64,000 nt of DNA from JAGVSR01 sp963750715 (GTDB lineage Bacteria; Pseudomonadota; Alphaproteobacteria; Rhizobiales; Hyphomicrobiaceae). The first letter of the stretch is position 1; each line of letters starts with the position of its first letter. Positions 35,642 through 45,799 of the stretch are shown here, piece by piece. The stretch lies in NCBI GenBank assembly GCA_963750715.1, contig CAVVRP010000011.1:117668-181667 (forward strand), given 5' to 3'. A program made the translations under genes and the position numbers. The notes below the pieces were generated by a model. That model ran no database searches. It was not told the DNA's origin and was given only the letters and a program-made list of their open reading frames with translations.

Positions 35642-36692
35642 ATGTTCCAAGCCTATGGACTCTATGGCCACATCCAGGCGAACCGCTTACGTTCGGTCCT
35701 TTTGCTGCTCGGGTTCGTCGTGCTGCTGCAGATACTGCAGTTCTCGATTTATCTGCTGGGCACGGCGTTCTTCGAATTCGGTCTGTCGTTCGAACGCATC
35801 GCGGGTGACGCATTCGAGAACTACAAGCGGAGTTGGCCGATTGCCTCGCTTGTCGCCGCCGCATGGTTTGCCATTGCTTATGCCGTCCATCACGCGATGA
35901 TCCGCCATGCGACCGGTGCAAAGCCGATTGAACGCAAGGAGGCGCCGAACCTCTACAACGCCCTTGAAAATCTATGCATCTCCCGCGGCATCCCGATGCC
36001 GCGACTCGAGATTATCGAAAGCTCAGCGCTCAATGCCTATTCGGCAGGGCTTCGGGAAGGCAACTATCTCATCGCCGTGACGCGCGGCCTCATCCAGACC
36101 CTTGGGCAGGAAGAACTCGAGGCCGTGCTTGCGCACGAACTCACTCATATCCGCAACCGCGATACGCAGATGTTGGTCATCGCGATAATCTTCGCCGGCA
36201 TTTTCGCGTTCTTTGGCGACATGCTGTTTCGGGCTTGGGATTTTCCCTACGGCGTTTACCCGAGGAGTCGTCGCACCACGCGCTCCGACGACGACAGCGG
36301 GTGGGGCAGCGGCACGTCTTCCGACGGCGAGAAGGAGCACGATGGTGGAGGCGGTGGGGCGGCTGGCGCACTGATCGCCATCGCCATCGCAGTCGCGATC
36401 ATCGTGATCACGTGGGGTGTCTCCACGATGATCCGTTTTGCGCTCTCGCGCTCTCGCGAGTATCTGGCGGACGCTGGCGCGGTAGAGTTGACCAAGGACC
36501 CAAATGCACTGATCCGAGCGCTGCAGATGATCTCCAGAAAATCCTCATGTTGAGGTGATCTCGCGTATGGAGGCTTTCTTCATCGAGACACCAATCGCCG
36601 AGCGCGTCATCGGCATACTGTCGACGCATCCACGGATCGAGGATCGAATAGCGGCCATCCAGCGCTTCGCCGGTGGTAATCAAGCGGGCTGA
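35642..36692 (+). CDS. HtpX-like M48 membrane metalloprotease, frameshifted near 36546
   Basis: This is an M48-family zinc protease. It has two N-terminal membrane segments (SVLLLLGFVVLLQILQFSIY and WPIASLVAAAWFAIAYAV). The active site is AVLAHELTHIRNRDTQML with the HExxH zinc motif. A Gly/Asp/Ser-rich loop near 210-245 precedes a membrane segment, and the third zinc ligand lies in SREYLADAGAVEL. A premature TGA follows ISRKSSC. The true ending is read after a one-base shift as HVEVISRMEAFFIETPIAER, then THPRIEDRIAAIQ, to a stop at 36692. It is downstream of lemA, a common pairing in membrane protein quality control. Confidence 0.85.
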
Positions 36693-36825
36693 AGGCGCAA
36701 AAGAGAATTTTAGGTTCATCGTAGCCCCAAGAACGGATGGGTGTTGTCACATTGCTAGAGTTAAGAGCTTGGGGTCATCTCTGCTCTCCTTTGCTTCGCA
36801 GTGAAGTCGGGTGCAGACAATTTTC

Positions 36826-36877
36826 AAATACCCTTCGAACGCGAGGGTTGCAGGTTCGAGTCCTGCCGGGACCGCCA
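36826..36877 (+). tRNA. 3' end of a class II (Ser-like) tRNA; integration scar
   Basis: The segment contains a variable-arm hairpin ACCCT/AGGGT, a T-arm GCAGG-TTCGAGT-CCTGC (36850-36866), an acceptor strand CGGGACC, discriminator G and an encoded CCA (36875-36877). A long variable arm plus discriminator G suits tRNA-Ser. No matching 5' half (GGTCCCG start, D-arm, anticodon arm) is found upstream, so this is a partial copy, as left by integrases that target tRNA 3' ends. Confidence 0.7.
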
Positions 36878-37114
36878 TTTTCCATGATGGAGTAAGGGGC
36901 AGGTCAAGCCACCATGGCCGGCATAATCCAGGGGCTCGCCTATCGCGCCAATCGTGGTCTATCGGACGGACAGGACACTTTCGTGCACCTCTTAGGCCCC
37001 GACGCGCTCCGTTGAAGTGAGCTTGTCGGGTGTATCTGCCGTCGCCTATGGTGGCGCAGTGCGGGGCCAGAAGGCGGACAGGATCCAACGGTATCCTTGG
37101 GATGCATAAGACGC

Positions 37115-37774
37115 ATGCCACTGCTAGAGGCTCGGCACGTACAAAAGTTCTATCCGACCGGGGAAGGTCTCCTTCAGGTTCTGCAAGATGTCGATTTGGA
37201 ACTCGAAGCGGGTGTCAGCCTCGCGCTAACGGGTGAATCGGGAAGCGGGAAGAGCACGCTTCTTCATCTGGTTGCCGGTCTTGATCGCCCTGATGCCGGG
37301 GAGATCTGGATTGATGGTCAAACGATTATCGGGCTCCCTGATCCAGGTCTTGCCGCCTTGCGAAGGTCGACCGTGGCGGTGGTCTTCCAGCATTTCAACT
37401 TGATCCCGTCACTGGATGTAGCCTCAAACTTATCTTTCCAGGCCCGTCTAGCGGGCCGGGCTGATCCCGCTTGGCTCGAAACGTTGGCGACAGGATTGGG
37501 GTTGACCGAATGTCTCGGGCGCTATCCGGAACAACTCTCCGGTGGCCAACAGCAGCGCGTGGCAATCGGGCGGGCTTTGGCTGTCCGTCCGAAGCTTCTT
37601 CTAGCGGACGAACCGACCGGCAATTTGGATGAGGCGACAGGGGACGCGGTCCTCGATTTGATGCTCTCACTAGTGTCGAAGACCGGGGCCGCCCTGCTCA
37701 TGGTAACGCACTCGAGCCGCCTTGCGGCTAGGCTTGATCGGCATCTGCATCTGCATGCAGGGCGATTGACATGA
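37115..37774 (+). CDS. ABC transporter ATP-binding protein, LolD/MacB type
   Basis: This is a 219-residue ATPase with Walker A GESGSGKST, VFQHFNLIPSLDVASNL, signature QLSGGQQQRVAIGRAL, Walker B LLLADEPTGNLDEAT and H-loop MVTHS. The pattern is that of the LolD/YbbA/MacB family, which works with FtsX-type permeases rather than substrate-binding proteins. The start at 37115 (MPLLEARHVQKFYPTGEG) fits the domain. Its stop overlaps the permease start (ATGATG context). With the AttH-like protein downstream, it suggests a trans-envelope or lipid-handling system. Confidence 0.9.
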   Translation: MPLLEARHVQKFYPTGEGLLQVLQDVDLELEAGVSLALTGESGSGKSTLLHLVAGLDRPDAGEIWIDGQTIIGLPDPGLAALRRSTVAVVFQHFNLIPSLDVASNLSFQARLAGRADPAWLETLATGLGLTECLGRYPEQLSGGQQQRVAIGRALAVRPKLLLADEPTGNLDEATGDAVLDLMLSLVSKTGAALLMVTHSSRLAARLDRHLHLHAGRLT

Positions 37775-40186
37775 TGCTCCGGACCGCCCTCACGGCGCTT
37801 CTTTCCCACTGGCGATGGCGCCCGGTCCAGTTGTTGACCTTGGTCTTGGGTCTCGCGATGGCGACCGCCTTGTGGTCAGCCGTGCAAACGATCAATAGCG
37901 AGGCACGCGCCAGCTATGCCCGTGCCGCGGCGATCCTCGGTCAAGACCGACTGAGCCAGTTGGTTCGAGAGGATCGAGCGCGCCTTGACCAACAGGTGTT
38001 TGTAACACTCCGGAAGGGAGGGTGGCTGGTTTCACCACTCCTCGAAGGAGAACGACGCTTGGGCGGCACAAAAGTTCGGGTCTTAGGGTTTGACCCTTTA
38101 ACGTCGCCCCCCCAAGCCCAGCAGCTGGATCTCTCTGCACGTGGTGACTTGCTCGAGTTCATCACCGGTCCCGGCCTTTTGTATGCGGCACCGGAAACCG
38201 CAGCCAAGCTTCGCGGGCATGTGACCCAAGCTCTGCGCGAGACGGCGGGTCTTCCGCCAGGCATGGTGCTCACAGACATCGGGCAGGCGCAGGCCGTTCT
38301 CGAGGCGCCGGGTCAGATCTCGCGGCTCGTGCTGTGGCCCGAGCAACCCCTGGGTCGGGTACCACTGAAGGATCTAGCCCCTGAACTCCGTCAGAGAGAT
38401 CCAAGCAACGCGAATGACCTAGCCCGTCTGACAGACAGCTTTCATCTCAATCTGACGGCCTTCGCCTTTCTCTCCTTTGCCGTGGGTCTCTTTATCGTTC
38501 ACTCGACGATTGGCCTTGCATTCGAGCAGCGGCGTCCCCGTCTTTCGTACGCTCCGCGCGCTTGGGCTCCCCGCACGTTCGCTGATGGGCCTGTTGTTGG
38601 GCGAGCTTCTGATGTTTGCCCTCCTTGCGGGTATCTTGGGGGTCGGTCTGGGCTACCTGATTGCGGCGGCCCTCTTGCCCGATGTGGCCGCGACATTACG
38701 AGGGCTTTATGGGGCCAACGTTGAAGGATCGGTTGCGCTACGAGGATCCGCCGTCGCCGCAGGGCTGGCGATTGCTCTGATCGGCACGCTGGTCGCGGCG
38801 AGCCAAGGAACTTCTGGAAAGTTTGGTCCTTGCCGCTCCTGGTATCGGCCCACCCCCAGGCGTGGGTACGAGCCTCCGAACGCGTGCTGAGGCTCCAGTT
38901 CGGGGCGGCAGCTGTTTTGTTCATTCTCGCGGCCAGCATTGCTTTTTTCGGTTCCGGCCTTTTCTGGGGCTTTATGCTCTTGGCCGCGCTGCTTTTGGCA
39001 TCCGCTCTGATGCTGCCGTTGCTGTTGATGGCTGTTCTGAAATTCGGCCAGCGCTTTGCCCGTGGACCACTCTCCGAGTGGTTCTGGGCCGATAGCCGCC
39101 AGCAACTGTCAGGGCTCTCCCTGTCGCTGATGGCATTGCTTCTGGCCTTGGCCGCCAACGTCGGGGTTGGAACAATGGTCTCAAGTTTCCGCCAAACCTT
39201 TGTTGGCTGGCTCGACCAGCGACTTGCATCCGAACTTTACGTAACCGCGCGATCGGAAGAGGAGGCGACCGCGATCAAGACATGGCTCACTCTGAGAAGC
39301 GACGCGGTTTTGCCCATCTGGAACGTGGAGGCTCAGATCGGGGGGCTTCCGGTATCGATCTATGGCGTCGTCGATCATGCCACGTACCGGGACAACTGGC
39401 CGCTTCTGTCGGCTGAATCCGGTGTATGGGATCAAATGGCCCGAGGGGAGGGCGTTCTCATCAATGAGCAATTGGCCCGTCGGCGCAAGCACCGTCTCGG
39501 CGATGTGATCACCCTCCCTGGCGACTGGTACACCCGGATCGTGCGGAATCTACTCCGATTATGGCAACCCAATCGGCCAGGTCATGATTGGGATTGAGCA
39601 ACTCCTGAAGCGTTATCCGGACGCGTCGCGCGTGCGCTATGCGATCCGCGTCGATCCGACGAAAGCCGGGGCCTTGGCCGAGGATCTACGTACGACCTTC
39701 GATCTGCCGGAGCAAAACCTCATCGATCAAGCTGCAATCAAAAAGTTATCGCTGAGCACGTTTGAGCGCACGTTCACGGTCACGGCGGCGCTGAACGTGC
39801 TGACGTTGGGTATTGCAGGATTGGCCATGTTTGCGAGCCTGCTCACTTGGTCGTCGATGCGGCTGACACAAGTCGCGCCTGTCTGGGCCATGGGCGTCAC
39901 GAGGCTGGATTTGGCAAAGCTGGAAGTCGGGCGCAGTATCCTGCTCGCAGTTCTCACGGCCATTGTCGCGCTGCCCCTGGGGATCGGGCTTGCTTGGGTC
40001 CTACTTGCGGTCGTGAACGTGGAAGCGTTTGGGTGGCGTCTTCCCATGTATCTCTTTCCGAGCGAGTGGCTCCGACTCGGGGGGCTGGCGCTGTTGGCCG
40101 CTGCGTTAGCAGCGGCTTTACCGGCAATGCGTCTTGCGCGCCTGTCGCCGGCGCAGCTTCTGAAGGTTTTTGCCGATGAGCGTTAG
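37771..40186 (+). pseudogene. FtsX/MacB-type ABC permease broken by about three frameshifts
   Basis: Corrected, this would be a roughly 800-residue permease. The start reads LLTLVLGLAMATALWSAVQT. Near 38530 it shifts (IGLAFEQRRP to VFRTLRALGLPARSLMGLLL), near 38830 it shifts into LVSAHPQAWVRASERVLRLQ, and near 39550 into GIEQLLKRYPDASRVRYAIR. Multiple membrane segments and the final LPAMRLARLSPAQLLKVFAD match the FtsX-domain permeases of AttFG-like exporters. The same ordered fragments in one direction argue for indels rather than recombination. Without correction the transporter would be inactive. Confidence 0.85.
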
Positions 40187-41231
40187 GGCCTTGCTCATCT
40201 ACTTCTGCCTGACGGTCGCTTCCTGGGGGCAGGGCTTCGCGGGCCTGGGATCCGATACCGAGGGGTTCTCCGTTCCCAAGCCTGGAACGGTGATCACATT
40301 CCCTGCCGATCACGGCCCTCACACGGACTTCCGGATCGAGTGGTGGTACCTCACGGCAAACCTGCGCGGCGCCGATGGAAAAGACTATGGTGTCCAATGG
40401 ACCCTTTTTCGCTCGGCACAGGCACCTTCCGAGCGTGCGGACTGGTCTAGTCCCCAGGTCTGGATGGGCCACGCGGCAATTACAACGCCAGCGAAGCATT
40501 TCGTGGCCGAGCGTCTTGCACGGGGCGGAATCGGACAGGCAGGCGCGACCGCGGCTCCGTTCTCAGCTTGGATCGATAACTGGCGGATGATCAGTCAGGC
40601 CGACCGCGGTGCCGATCCGCTGTCGCGTCTTCAGGTCAGCGCCGCAGCGACTGATTTCTCTTATGACCTAACGCTCTCGGCAGAAGGTCCGCTGGTTCTC
40701 CAAGGACAGGCGGGTTACTCGGTGAAGTCGGCAAAAGGACAGGCGAGTTACTATTACTCTCAGCCTTTCTACCGTGTCACCGGCACGCTCAATCTGCCGG
40801 ACGGTCCGATCAACGTGACGGGCCAAGCGTGGCTTGATCGGGAATGGTCCTCTCAGCCGCTCGCCAAGGATCAGACAGGATGGGATTGGTTCTCGCTGCA
40901 CTTTGATACGGGCGAGAAGCTGATGGGATTCCGACTGAGAGACAGCGGGGAGGGGTTCACTTCGGCGACCTGGATTGATCCCGATGGCAAGACGGAACCC
41001 CAGAAACCCGGGGCCCTTCGCATCACTCCCTTGGAGATGACAGCCGTCGCTGGCCGCAACATTCCCACTCGGTGGCGCGTCGAATTGCCGGCCAAGGGTG
41101 TAAATCTGAAAACGCGACCGCTGAATGCCCAGTCTTGGATGGCAACACGGTTTCCGTACTGGGAAGGCCCCATCTTTTTCAGCGGGACCCATAAGGGGCG
41201 CGGCTATCTCGAAATGACTGGATACGAGTAG
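40176..41231 (+). CDS. AttH/CrtC-type lipocalin-like protein
   Basis: This is a 351-residue exported protein with an N-terminal signal (VRALLIYFCLTVASWGQGFA). The hallmark PADHGPHTDFRIEWWYLTAN is followed by GVQWTLFRSA, the central INVTGQAWLDREWSSQPLAK and DWFSLHFDTGEKLMGFRLRD, typical of the carotenoid 1,2-hydratase/AttH lipocalin-like family. The start overlaps the permease stop, so it is translationally coupled as the last gene of the ABC operon. In Agrobacterium such att genes were first linked to attachment. The true role is probably envelope lipid or hydrophobic-substrate handling. Confidence 0.88.
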   Translation: MSVRALLIYFCLTVASWGQGFAGLGSDTEGFSVPKPGTVITFPADHGPHTDFRIEWWYLTANLRGADGKDYGVQWTLFRSAQAPSERADWSSPQVWMGHAAITTPAKHFVAERLARGGIGQAGATAAPFSAWIDNWRMISQADRGADPLSRLQVSAAATDFSYDLTLSAEGPLVLQGQAGYSVKSAKGQASYYYSQPFYRVTGTLNLPDGPINVTGQAWLDREWSSQPLAKDQTGWDWFSLHFDTGEKLMGFRLRDSGEGFTSATWIDPDGKTEPQKPGALRITPLEMTAVAGRNIPTRWRVELPAKGVNLKTRPLNAQSWMATRFPYWEGPIFFSGTHKGRGYLEMTGYE

Positions 41232-41365
41232 AAACCAGCCACGTCGGCTCCTACATGTGACGTACGTCGTGCCTTTTCAGGAGCCATTCGATGAACAGCT
41301 GTACGGAACTTGCGTGTCGGGTGATCCGCGCTTAACAGCAAGACGACGGAGACGGGGGATCCCTC

Positions 41366-42235
41366 GTGGGCACAGTATTCGTCCAGTACCTGCCGCTTTG
41401 GCTTTTGTTGGCCGGAGTAGTGGTGGTCTTCGCCACGGGTCGACCGTTCCTACGCCGCGGCCCGCTCACTAGTAAGCACGCTCAGTTCAAATCGCTCGAC
41501 ATTGTATCTCCAGTGCTCAATTCCCTAGTCTTGATCTCGGTGATCGGGAAGCCCGTCCTTGAGCACCTTCAGAAGAATGATTGGAAGACAGACTTCCTTA
41601 CACCTGAAATTGCCATGCCGCTCATTCTGGCTTTCAGCGCGAGCGTCTTTGCGATGCTCGGGGCAACCGTCTATTTCTTCGTCCGAGCAATCAAAAACAT
41701 CAACGTCTTCAGCGAGGAAAAACAGCGTTCGCCCTATTCAGCGTTCTTCATGTTGGTTCCTATCACCAACTTCATTGTCATCCCCTATCTTGAGTACTTC
41801 ACGTATCAGCGAAGCATAGCTTTCGCCATGCCACACAAGTCGTCAAAGCTACGTGCCGCTCTGCTCGTGTTCTCAGCATTCGCGTTGCTCGTTATAAGCT
41901 TGGCCTATGGGCGTCTTGGTGATGATGCTTCGCAATCCACCAGTTACGATGCCCTGAGCTTGCTCGTTCTCAGTCTTTCGACCGGCGGTGCCGGCGGCAT
42001 CCTGACCACGCGGATCTTCGACCGCATCAGTAATGCGCAGGAGCTTTACGCGCAGCAATTGAGCAGGCCTGCGGACAGTCAGTGCCTCGCAATCGGCCCC
42101 ACACTTAGTCGAAAGACCGACGCTATGAAATCCGCCGGAGTTGCAGTTCTGCTTATTGCAGCACTCGCCACCGCCCTATTTCCCTCACTGCCATCGGACA
42201 TCTTGCTCGGAATCGCATCCCACTCTCTGCCGTAG
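41366..42235 (+). CDS. Membrane protein of unknown function
   Basis: This is a 289-residue protein, probably starting at GTG 41366. It has about seven hydrophobic segments (LPLWLLLAGVVVVFATG, IAMPLILAFSASVFAMLGAT, SAFFMLVPITNFIVIPYLEY, AALLVFSAFALLVISLAYG, ALSLLVLSLSTGGAGGILTT and a C-terminal helix). A soluble stretch with FDRISNAQELYAQQLSRPAD lies before the last helix. I do not recognise the family. It follows the AttH operon at a distance of 134 bases and may be independent. Confidence 0.65.
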   Translation: MGTVFVQYLPLWLLLAGVVVVFATGRPFLRRGPLTSKHAQFKSLDIVSPVLNSLVLISVIGKPVLEHLQKNDWKTDFLTPEIAMPLILAFSASVFAMLGATVYFFVRAIKNINVFSEEKQRSPYSAFFMLVPITNFIVIPYLEYFTYQRSIAFAMPHKSSKLRAALLVFSAFALLVISLAYGRLGDDASQSTSYDALSLLVLSLSTGGAGGILTTRIFDRISNAQELYAQQLSRPADSQCLAIGPTLSRKTDAMKSAGVAVLLIAALATALFPSLPSDILLGIASHSLP

Positions 42236-42432
42236 GTCACCCCACCGATCGGGTAACGCTACGTTCGTTTGGGTTGTCTCACTTGCATTCGACGAGTAGC
42301 CCGCACATTGCAAAACCTCACCGCGGCTTTTTTCCTTGGCCGGCTCCGGCCGCCTTTGCCTTGGCTTCGACTGACGAGAATGGTGGGCTTGCCGGAGCTG
42401 CCTGAGCTTTCTGAGCCTTCGGCTTTCTCTTC

Positions 42433-42982
42433 TCACGATTTCCCTTCTGCTCTCGGTTTGCCATGACAGTTGATGTGCGGCGCCGTCCCTGATTTGAAGA
42501 CGAAGACGAGTTCGTGCTGGGATCGATAGAGAGATCCCATCCCGCCGTTGGTCTTGGACCAGACGCACAGATTCTTGAGCTCGCTGTAGGTGTCACCGCC
42601 CGCCTCGAGCACCTCGACCATGTGGCGCCAATCCATGGCGATGAAGTGGATGGCGCCTTCGATCGCCGCATCGGGGGGCGAAGACCTTCTTTACGAAGCC
42701 GGTGAACTCGGCTTCGCTCATCTCGCCAGTCGCCATGGCGAAGTCGCGATGGCGGACCTTTCCGAGCCCGCTGACATGTCCATCGATCTTCACATTGCAG
42801 GTCGGGTCGGTGAAGATCAGCTGCGCGCGTTCGCCGTCGAGAAGGCGCGCATAGGTGTCAGGGCTGGTCGCGTCGGCGCAGATCAGCCGGTGCGGCCCGA
42901 TCTGCCAGATGTCGCCGGGCCGCGTGATCGCAGGGCCAGTGACCTCAGGCACGGCGGGCGACCGGGGTCGGCTTTGCTGCAC
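42433..42982 (-). pseudogene. Truncated DNA methyltransferase, copy A
   Basis: Two frames give the first half of a ParB-linked prophage-type adenine/cytosine-N4 methyltransferase: ITRPGDIWQIGPHRLICADA, QLIFTDPTCNVKIDGHVSGL, GEMSEAEFTGFVKKVF, then after a shift near 42680 MDWRHMVEVLEAGG and FKSGTAPHIN. The catalytic DPPY is DPTC here. The target-recognition and SAM-binding C-terminal half is missing after TAPHIN. A near-identical copy B ends at the same point at 54.8 kb. Confidence 0.8.
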
Positions 42983-43490
42983 TGTTGCCTGTCGTGGCAG
43001 TCACTGTTTGAGGCGCCGCTGACTTCGGCTTGCCTATTCCGCTAGGCTGCTTGCTCGGTAGGGTCTTACGCGGTGATTTTGTCTTCTCGGCGGGTTGGGT
43101 TTGCATCGTGAGCTCCGGATTGATGCGGCGCCAAGATTGACGCTCGCACCACCCAAAGCCCTGCAAGTTGCGAGGCGAGCCCTAGTCGCGTCGGCGGGCA
43201 ACTTGGCCCGACGGCCGAGACCCACAGCAATGCGTCCTTTGCGGGAGAAGTCCAGTCGGCTTTGGCGGAGCGCCGGAGTGCGAGTGTTCCCGGTTAATGC
43301 CGGGTTGCCCGACGCGGCGTGGAGGCCTATGTCCGCTGATTGAGGAAATGCGGACCATGGTCCGATAGCTTTTGGATGCGTGCAGTTGACCCATTACCGA
43401 CCAAGACCTCGGTCGCGGTGAGTATTTTTTTGTCAAACTTGAGCCTCGAATGCGCGTATTTGCAAACTGCAGGTGCCTAGAACGAATTTG
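42983..43490. other. About 500 bases without a recognised gene
   Basis: A leftward frame (42945-43166) encodes a Lys/Pro/Thr-rich stretch, AEKTKSPRKTLPSKQPSGIG, running up to the methyltransferase fragment in another frame. It looks like a disordered linker or fusion debris. The rest, to the end of the GH3 gene, shows no family. Confidence 0.4.
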
Positions 43491-45191
43491 TTATTCACCA
43501 GCCTGCACAGCCGCAAGACGTGACGGCAGAAGCGCGTTGATCTCGTCCATTTGCGCCGGCGTCAGGAACACGGGTTGCTTGAATTGGCTTTCCCCCGTTC
43601 GTCGCTTGCGGCTTTCGATGCCGGCAAACATGCTCCATGTGCCTTCGGGCAGCCATATTAGACGAGGCGCGTTGAGCGATCCGTCGCTGCGCTTTTGTCT
43701 GTACATTATGTTCATGGAGATGAGCTGATCGTCGATGGCCTTGGCCAGCTGCTCCTCCAATTCATGGGCATGCACCGGAACATTGCGACCCTCCACGAAG
43801 ATCGCGTAGCGCGGTCGCCCAACGACTGGCCGTTCGCCGAAGAAGCTGAATCCCCTGAACTCGATGCCGAGCTGCGACGCACCCAAGCGTACTGCGGAGA
43901 TTGCCTGCTCCGCGCTGAGTTTTTCACCCTCGAGGTCGGAGAAATCCGAGGTCTTGCGGAGAAATTCAAGCATGGGCGACTGACCGATATGACCCTGGCA
44001 GCGTACAATGTCGCCGAGCGCAAAGCGGAACAAGCCATTCGCGCTCGTAAGCAGAATGGAGTAGTCGTGTCCGCTCTGAAGCTCATGGGGCAGAAGCGGC
44101 TCTGTGCCACCTGCCGGCATGAACTCGTAAAAGCTGTCGCCAGGCACCAGGACCCCAGGGGCGGAGGAATCACCCGTCGTGATCGTGTGACGTCCTTCGG
44201 TGGAAATGTAGCCGATATCTCGGACTGGGCAGTCGCCATAATATTGAGGCAAGTCACGGGACTGGTAGCCGACGGTGCCGGCTATCCAGCATGAGATGAG
44301 CTCCAGGTCCCAATAATGTTTCGGATAGAGAACGCCGTGCTGTTTAATGACTTCTTCGAGTTCGCGCGCGCGCGCCGGCATCGGACGCAGCAGGCGCGAC
44401 AGCTTCGATCGCAGCGGCGCCGGCGCGATATCGGCAAGACCCTTCAAGGTTCCATCGTGTATGTCGCGCAGGATGTCCTCCTTGCGCATATCTCCGGTCT
44501 GGGCAAGTTGGATAAGGTTCGCCGGTGTTATCGTAATGATGAAAGAGACCTGGTAGGCCATACTCAGACGGGCCAATGCGTATTGCCTGAGCTCGGGATT
44601 GGCGAGATCCCCGATCTGGTACGGAACGCAATAGAACAAATGGAAAATTGGGTTCTGGTAGCGCGCGGAGATGGCGCTGACCATTCCTACAGAGTGGCCG
44701 CTCGGCGTTCGCTCAATCTCCAGTGGCCCGGAGATCTGCAGCCATCTCTTAGTGGCGATGCCTGGGTGATCGGTGAGTGACTTGACGCCCCACATGCGCC
44801 ACCAGCGCTGGTAGCTGTTAAGCCAGCTGCGGGTAACGGGCAGACGCTTCGGGGCCCCCGTCGAGCCCGTAGTACACGAAAACGCCAATATCTTATCGTC
44901 AGCCGGCAAGAGCGCGGTCTGCTCACCGGCAGCGACCCGGTCGAGAAACGGCTCGAGATCCCGATATTCCGCGATCGGGACCGCGCGTCGAAAATCGTCG
45001 ATCGTGTGGATGCATGAAAATCCGTGGCGCCGCCCGAAATCCGTGTCTTGGCTGCGCCGCACCAGATCGAGCAGAAAGTGCTGCCGCGTCTCGGCAGATC
45101 TTTCTAAGCTTTCGAGGAATTTGAGATACTTCCTCTGATAAAACGGAAGAATGAATTTTCGACCGAAAAAGGAGACAATGGCGTCCCGCAT
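43491..45191 (-). CDS. GH3-family acyl-adenylating enzyme
   Basis: This is a 566-residue protein of the GH3 auxin-responsive family, which adenylates a carboxylic acid and in plants conjugates it to an amino acid. Visible motifs are the phosphate-binding FSCTTGSTGAPKRLPVT, LISCWIAGTVGYQSRDLPQY, IGYISTEGRHTITTG, FYEFMP, YSILLTSANGLFRFALGDIV and the C-terminal RPRYAIFVEGRNVPVHAHEL. Bacterial members are common but few have known substrates. The gene stands alone between a methyltransferase fragment and a P-type ATPase fragment. Substrate cannot be inferred. Confidence 0.9.
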   Translation of the reverse strand: MRDAIVSFFGRKFILPFYQRKYLKFLESLERSAETRQHFLLDLVRRSQDTDFGRRHGFSCIHTIDDFRRAVPIAEYRDLEPFLDRVAAGEQTALLPADDKILAFSCTTGSTGAPKRLPVTRSWLNSYQRWWRMWGVKSLTDHPGIATKRWLQISGPLEIERTPSGHSVGMVSAISARYQNPIFHLFYCVPYQIGDLANPELRQYALARLSMAYQVSFIITITPANLIQLAQTGDMRKEDILRDIHDGTLKGLADIAPAPLRSKLSRLLRPMPARARELEEVIKQHGVLYPKHYWDLELISCWIAGTVGYQSRDLPQYYGDCPVRDIGYISTEGRHTITTGDSSAPGVLVPGDSFYEFMPAGGTEPLLPHELQSGHDYSILLTSANGLFRFALGDIVRCQGHIGQSPMLEFLRKTSDFSDLEGEKLSAEQAISAVRLGASQLGIEFRGFSFFGERPVVGRPRYAIFVEGRNVPVHAHELEEQLAKAIDDQLISMNIMYRQKRSDGSLNAPRLIWLPEGTWSMFAGIESRKRRTGESQFKQPVFLTPAQMDEINALLPSRLAAVQAGE

Positions 45192-45327
45192 ATTACACAG
45201 CCTTCATTGCGGCCCGTTCGTCGGAGTCGTGCAACCCGACGGGCCGCGCCAGACTAACACACGGGCTGAAACGGCCTCCAGAAGCTTATAGGGACCAAAC
45301 TAGGAGCGGGGCCGCCTGTGGTCCCAG

Positions 45328-45609
45328 GTGAACATCCGATCGCCCGCGCGTCCTCGCGCAACTCATCGATGCGGAGAGCGTTCGCCAGTGCTGGCGCGTC
45401 GTTGACGCCGTCACCGGTCATGGACACCACATGGCCCTCGGCCTGTACGAACGACCTTGACTTTTTTGCTTGGGCGCAACACGCGCGAATACGGCGATGT
45501 CATCGATCCGATCAGCGAGATCGAAGGCATCCATGACAACCAGCTCGTTGCGCGTCAGCCCCTCACTCTCGATGCCGAGTTCCCCGGCGATTGTCATTGC
45601 GGTACCCAT
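45328..45609 (-). pseudogene. P-type cation ATPase fragment
   Basis: Across two frames the segment reads AMTIAGELGIESEGLTRNEL, ADRIDDIAVFARVAPKQK and then GHVVSMTGDGVNDAPALA, the invariant hinge motif of P-type ATPases. The phosphorylation site DKTGT and all membrane segments are absent. It is a remnant of a calcium- or cation-transporting ATPase. Confidence 0.75.
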
Positions 45610-45799
45610 AACTCCTAAGAATAAGCGCTTCTTATCAGATAGTTACAGCCGTTTTCTCGCTGCGTATTGCAGCGCGGCATGGGGTGTTATAGGTTTAATG
45701 CAGACGCTCAGAGCGGGTCGTGAGGCTGCGGCACCGCAGGCGCGTCTCAACCCTGATCCCGCGTTTCAAAAGCAAGCCAGATAAAATGGAGAGTTGATC

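Noticed and set aside
36747..37121. 124-residue leftward protein containing AVPAGLEPATLAFEG
   Set aside because: The GLEPAT pattern is the antisense reading of a tRNA 3' end, a well-known false gene.
37771..38724. Stand-alone 317-residue protein at the start of the ABC permease
   Set aside because: Its last 60 residues are frame-shifted permease sequence; the family continues in the next frames, so it is not a separate gene.
43034..43436. Leftward small proteins of 63 and 84 residues beside methyltransferase copy A
   Set aside because: No family, no ribosome-binding site and mutually overlapping frames.
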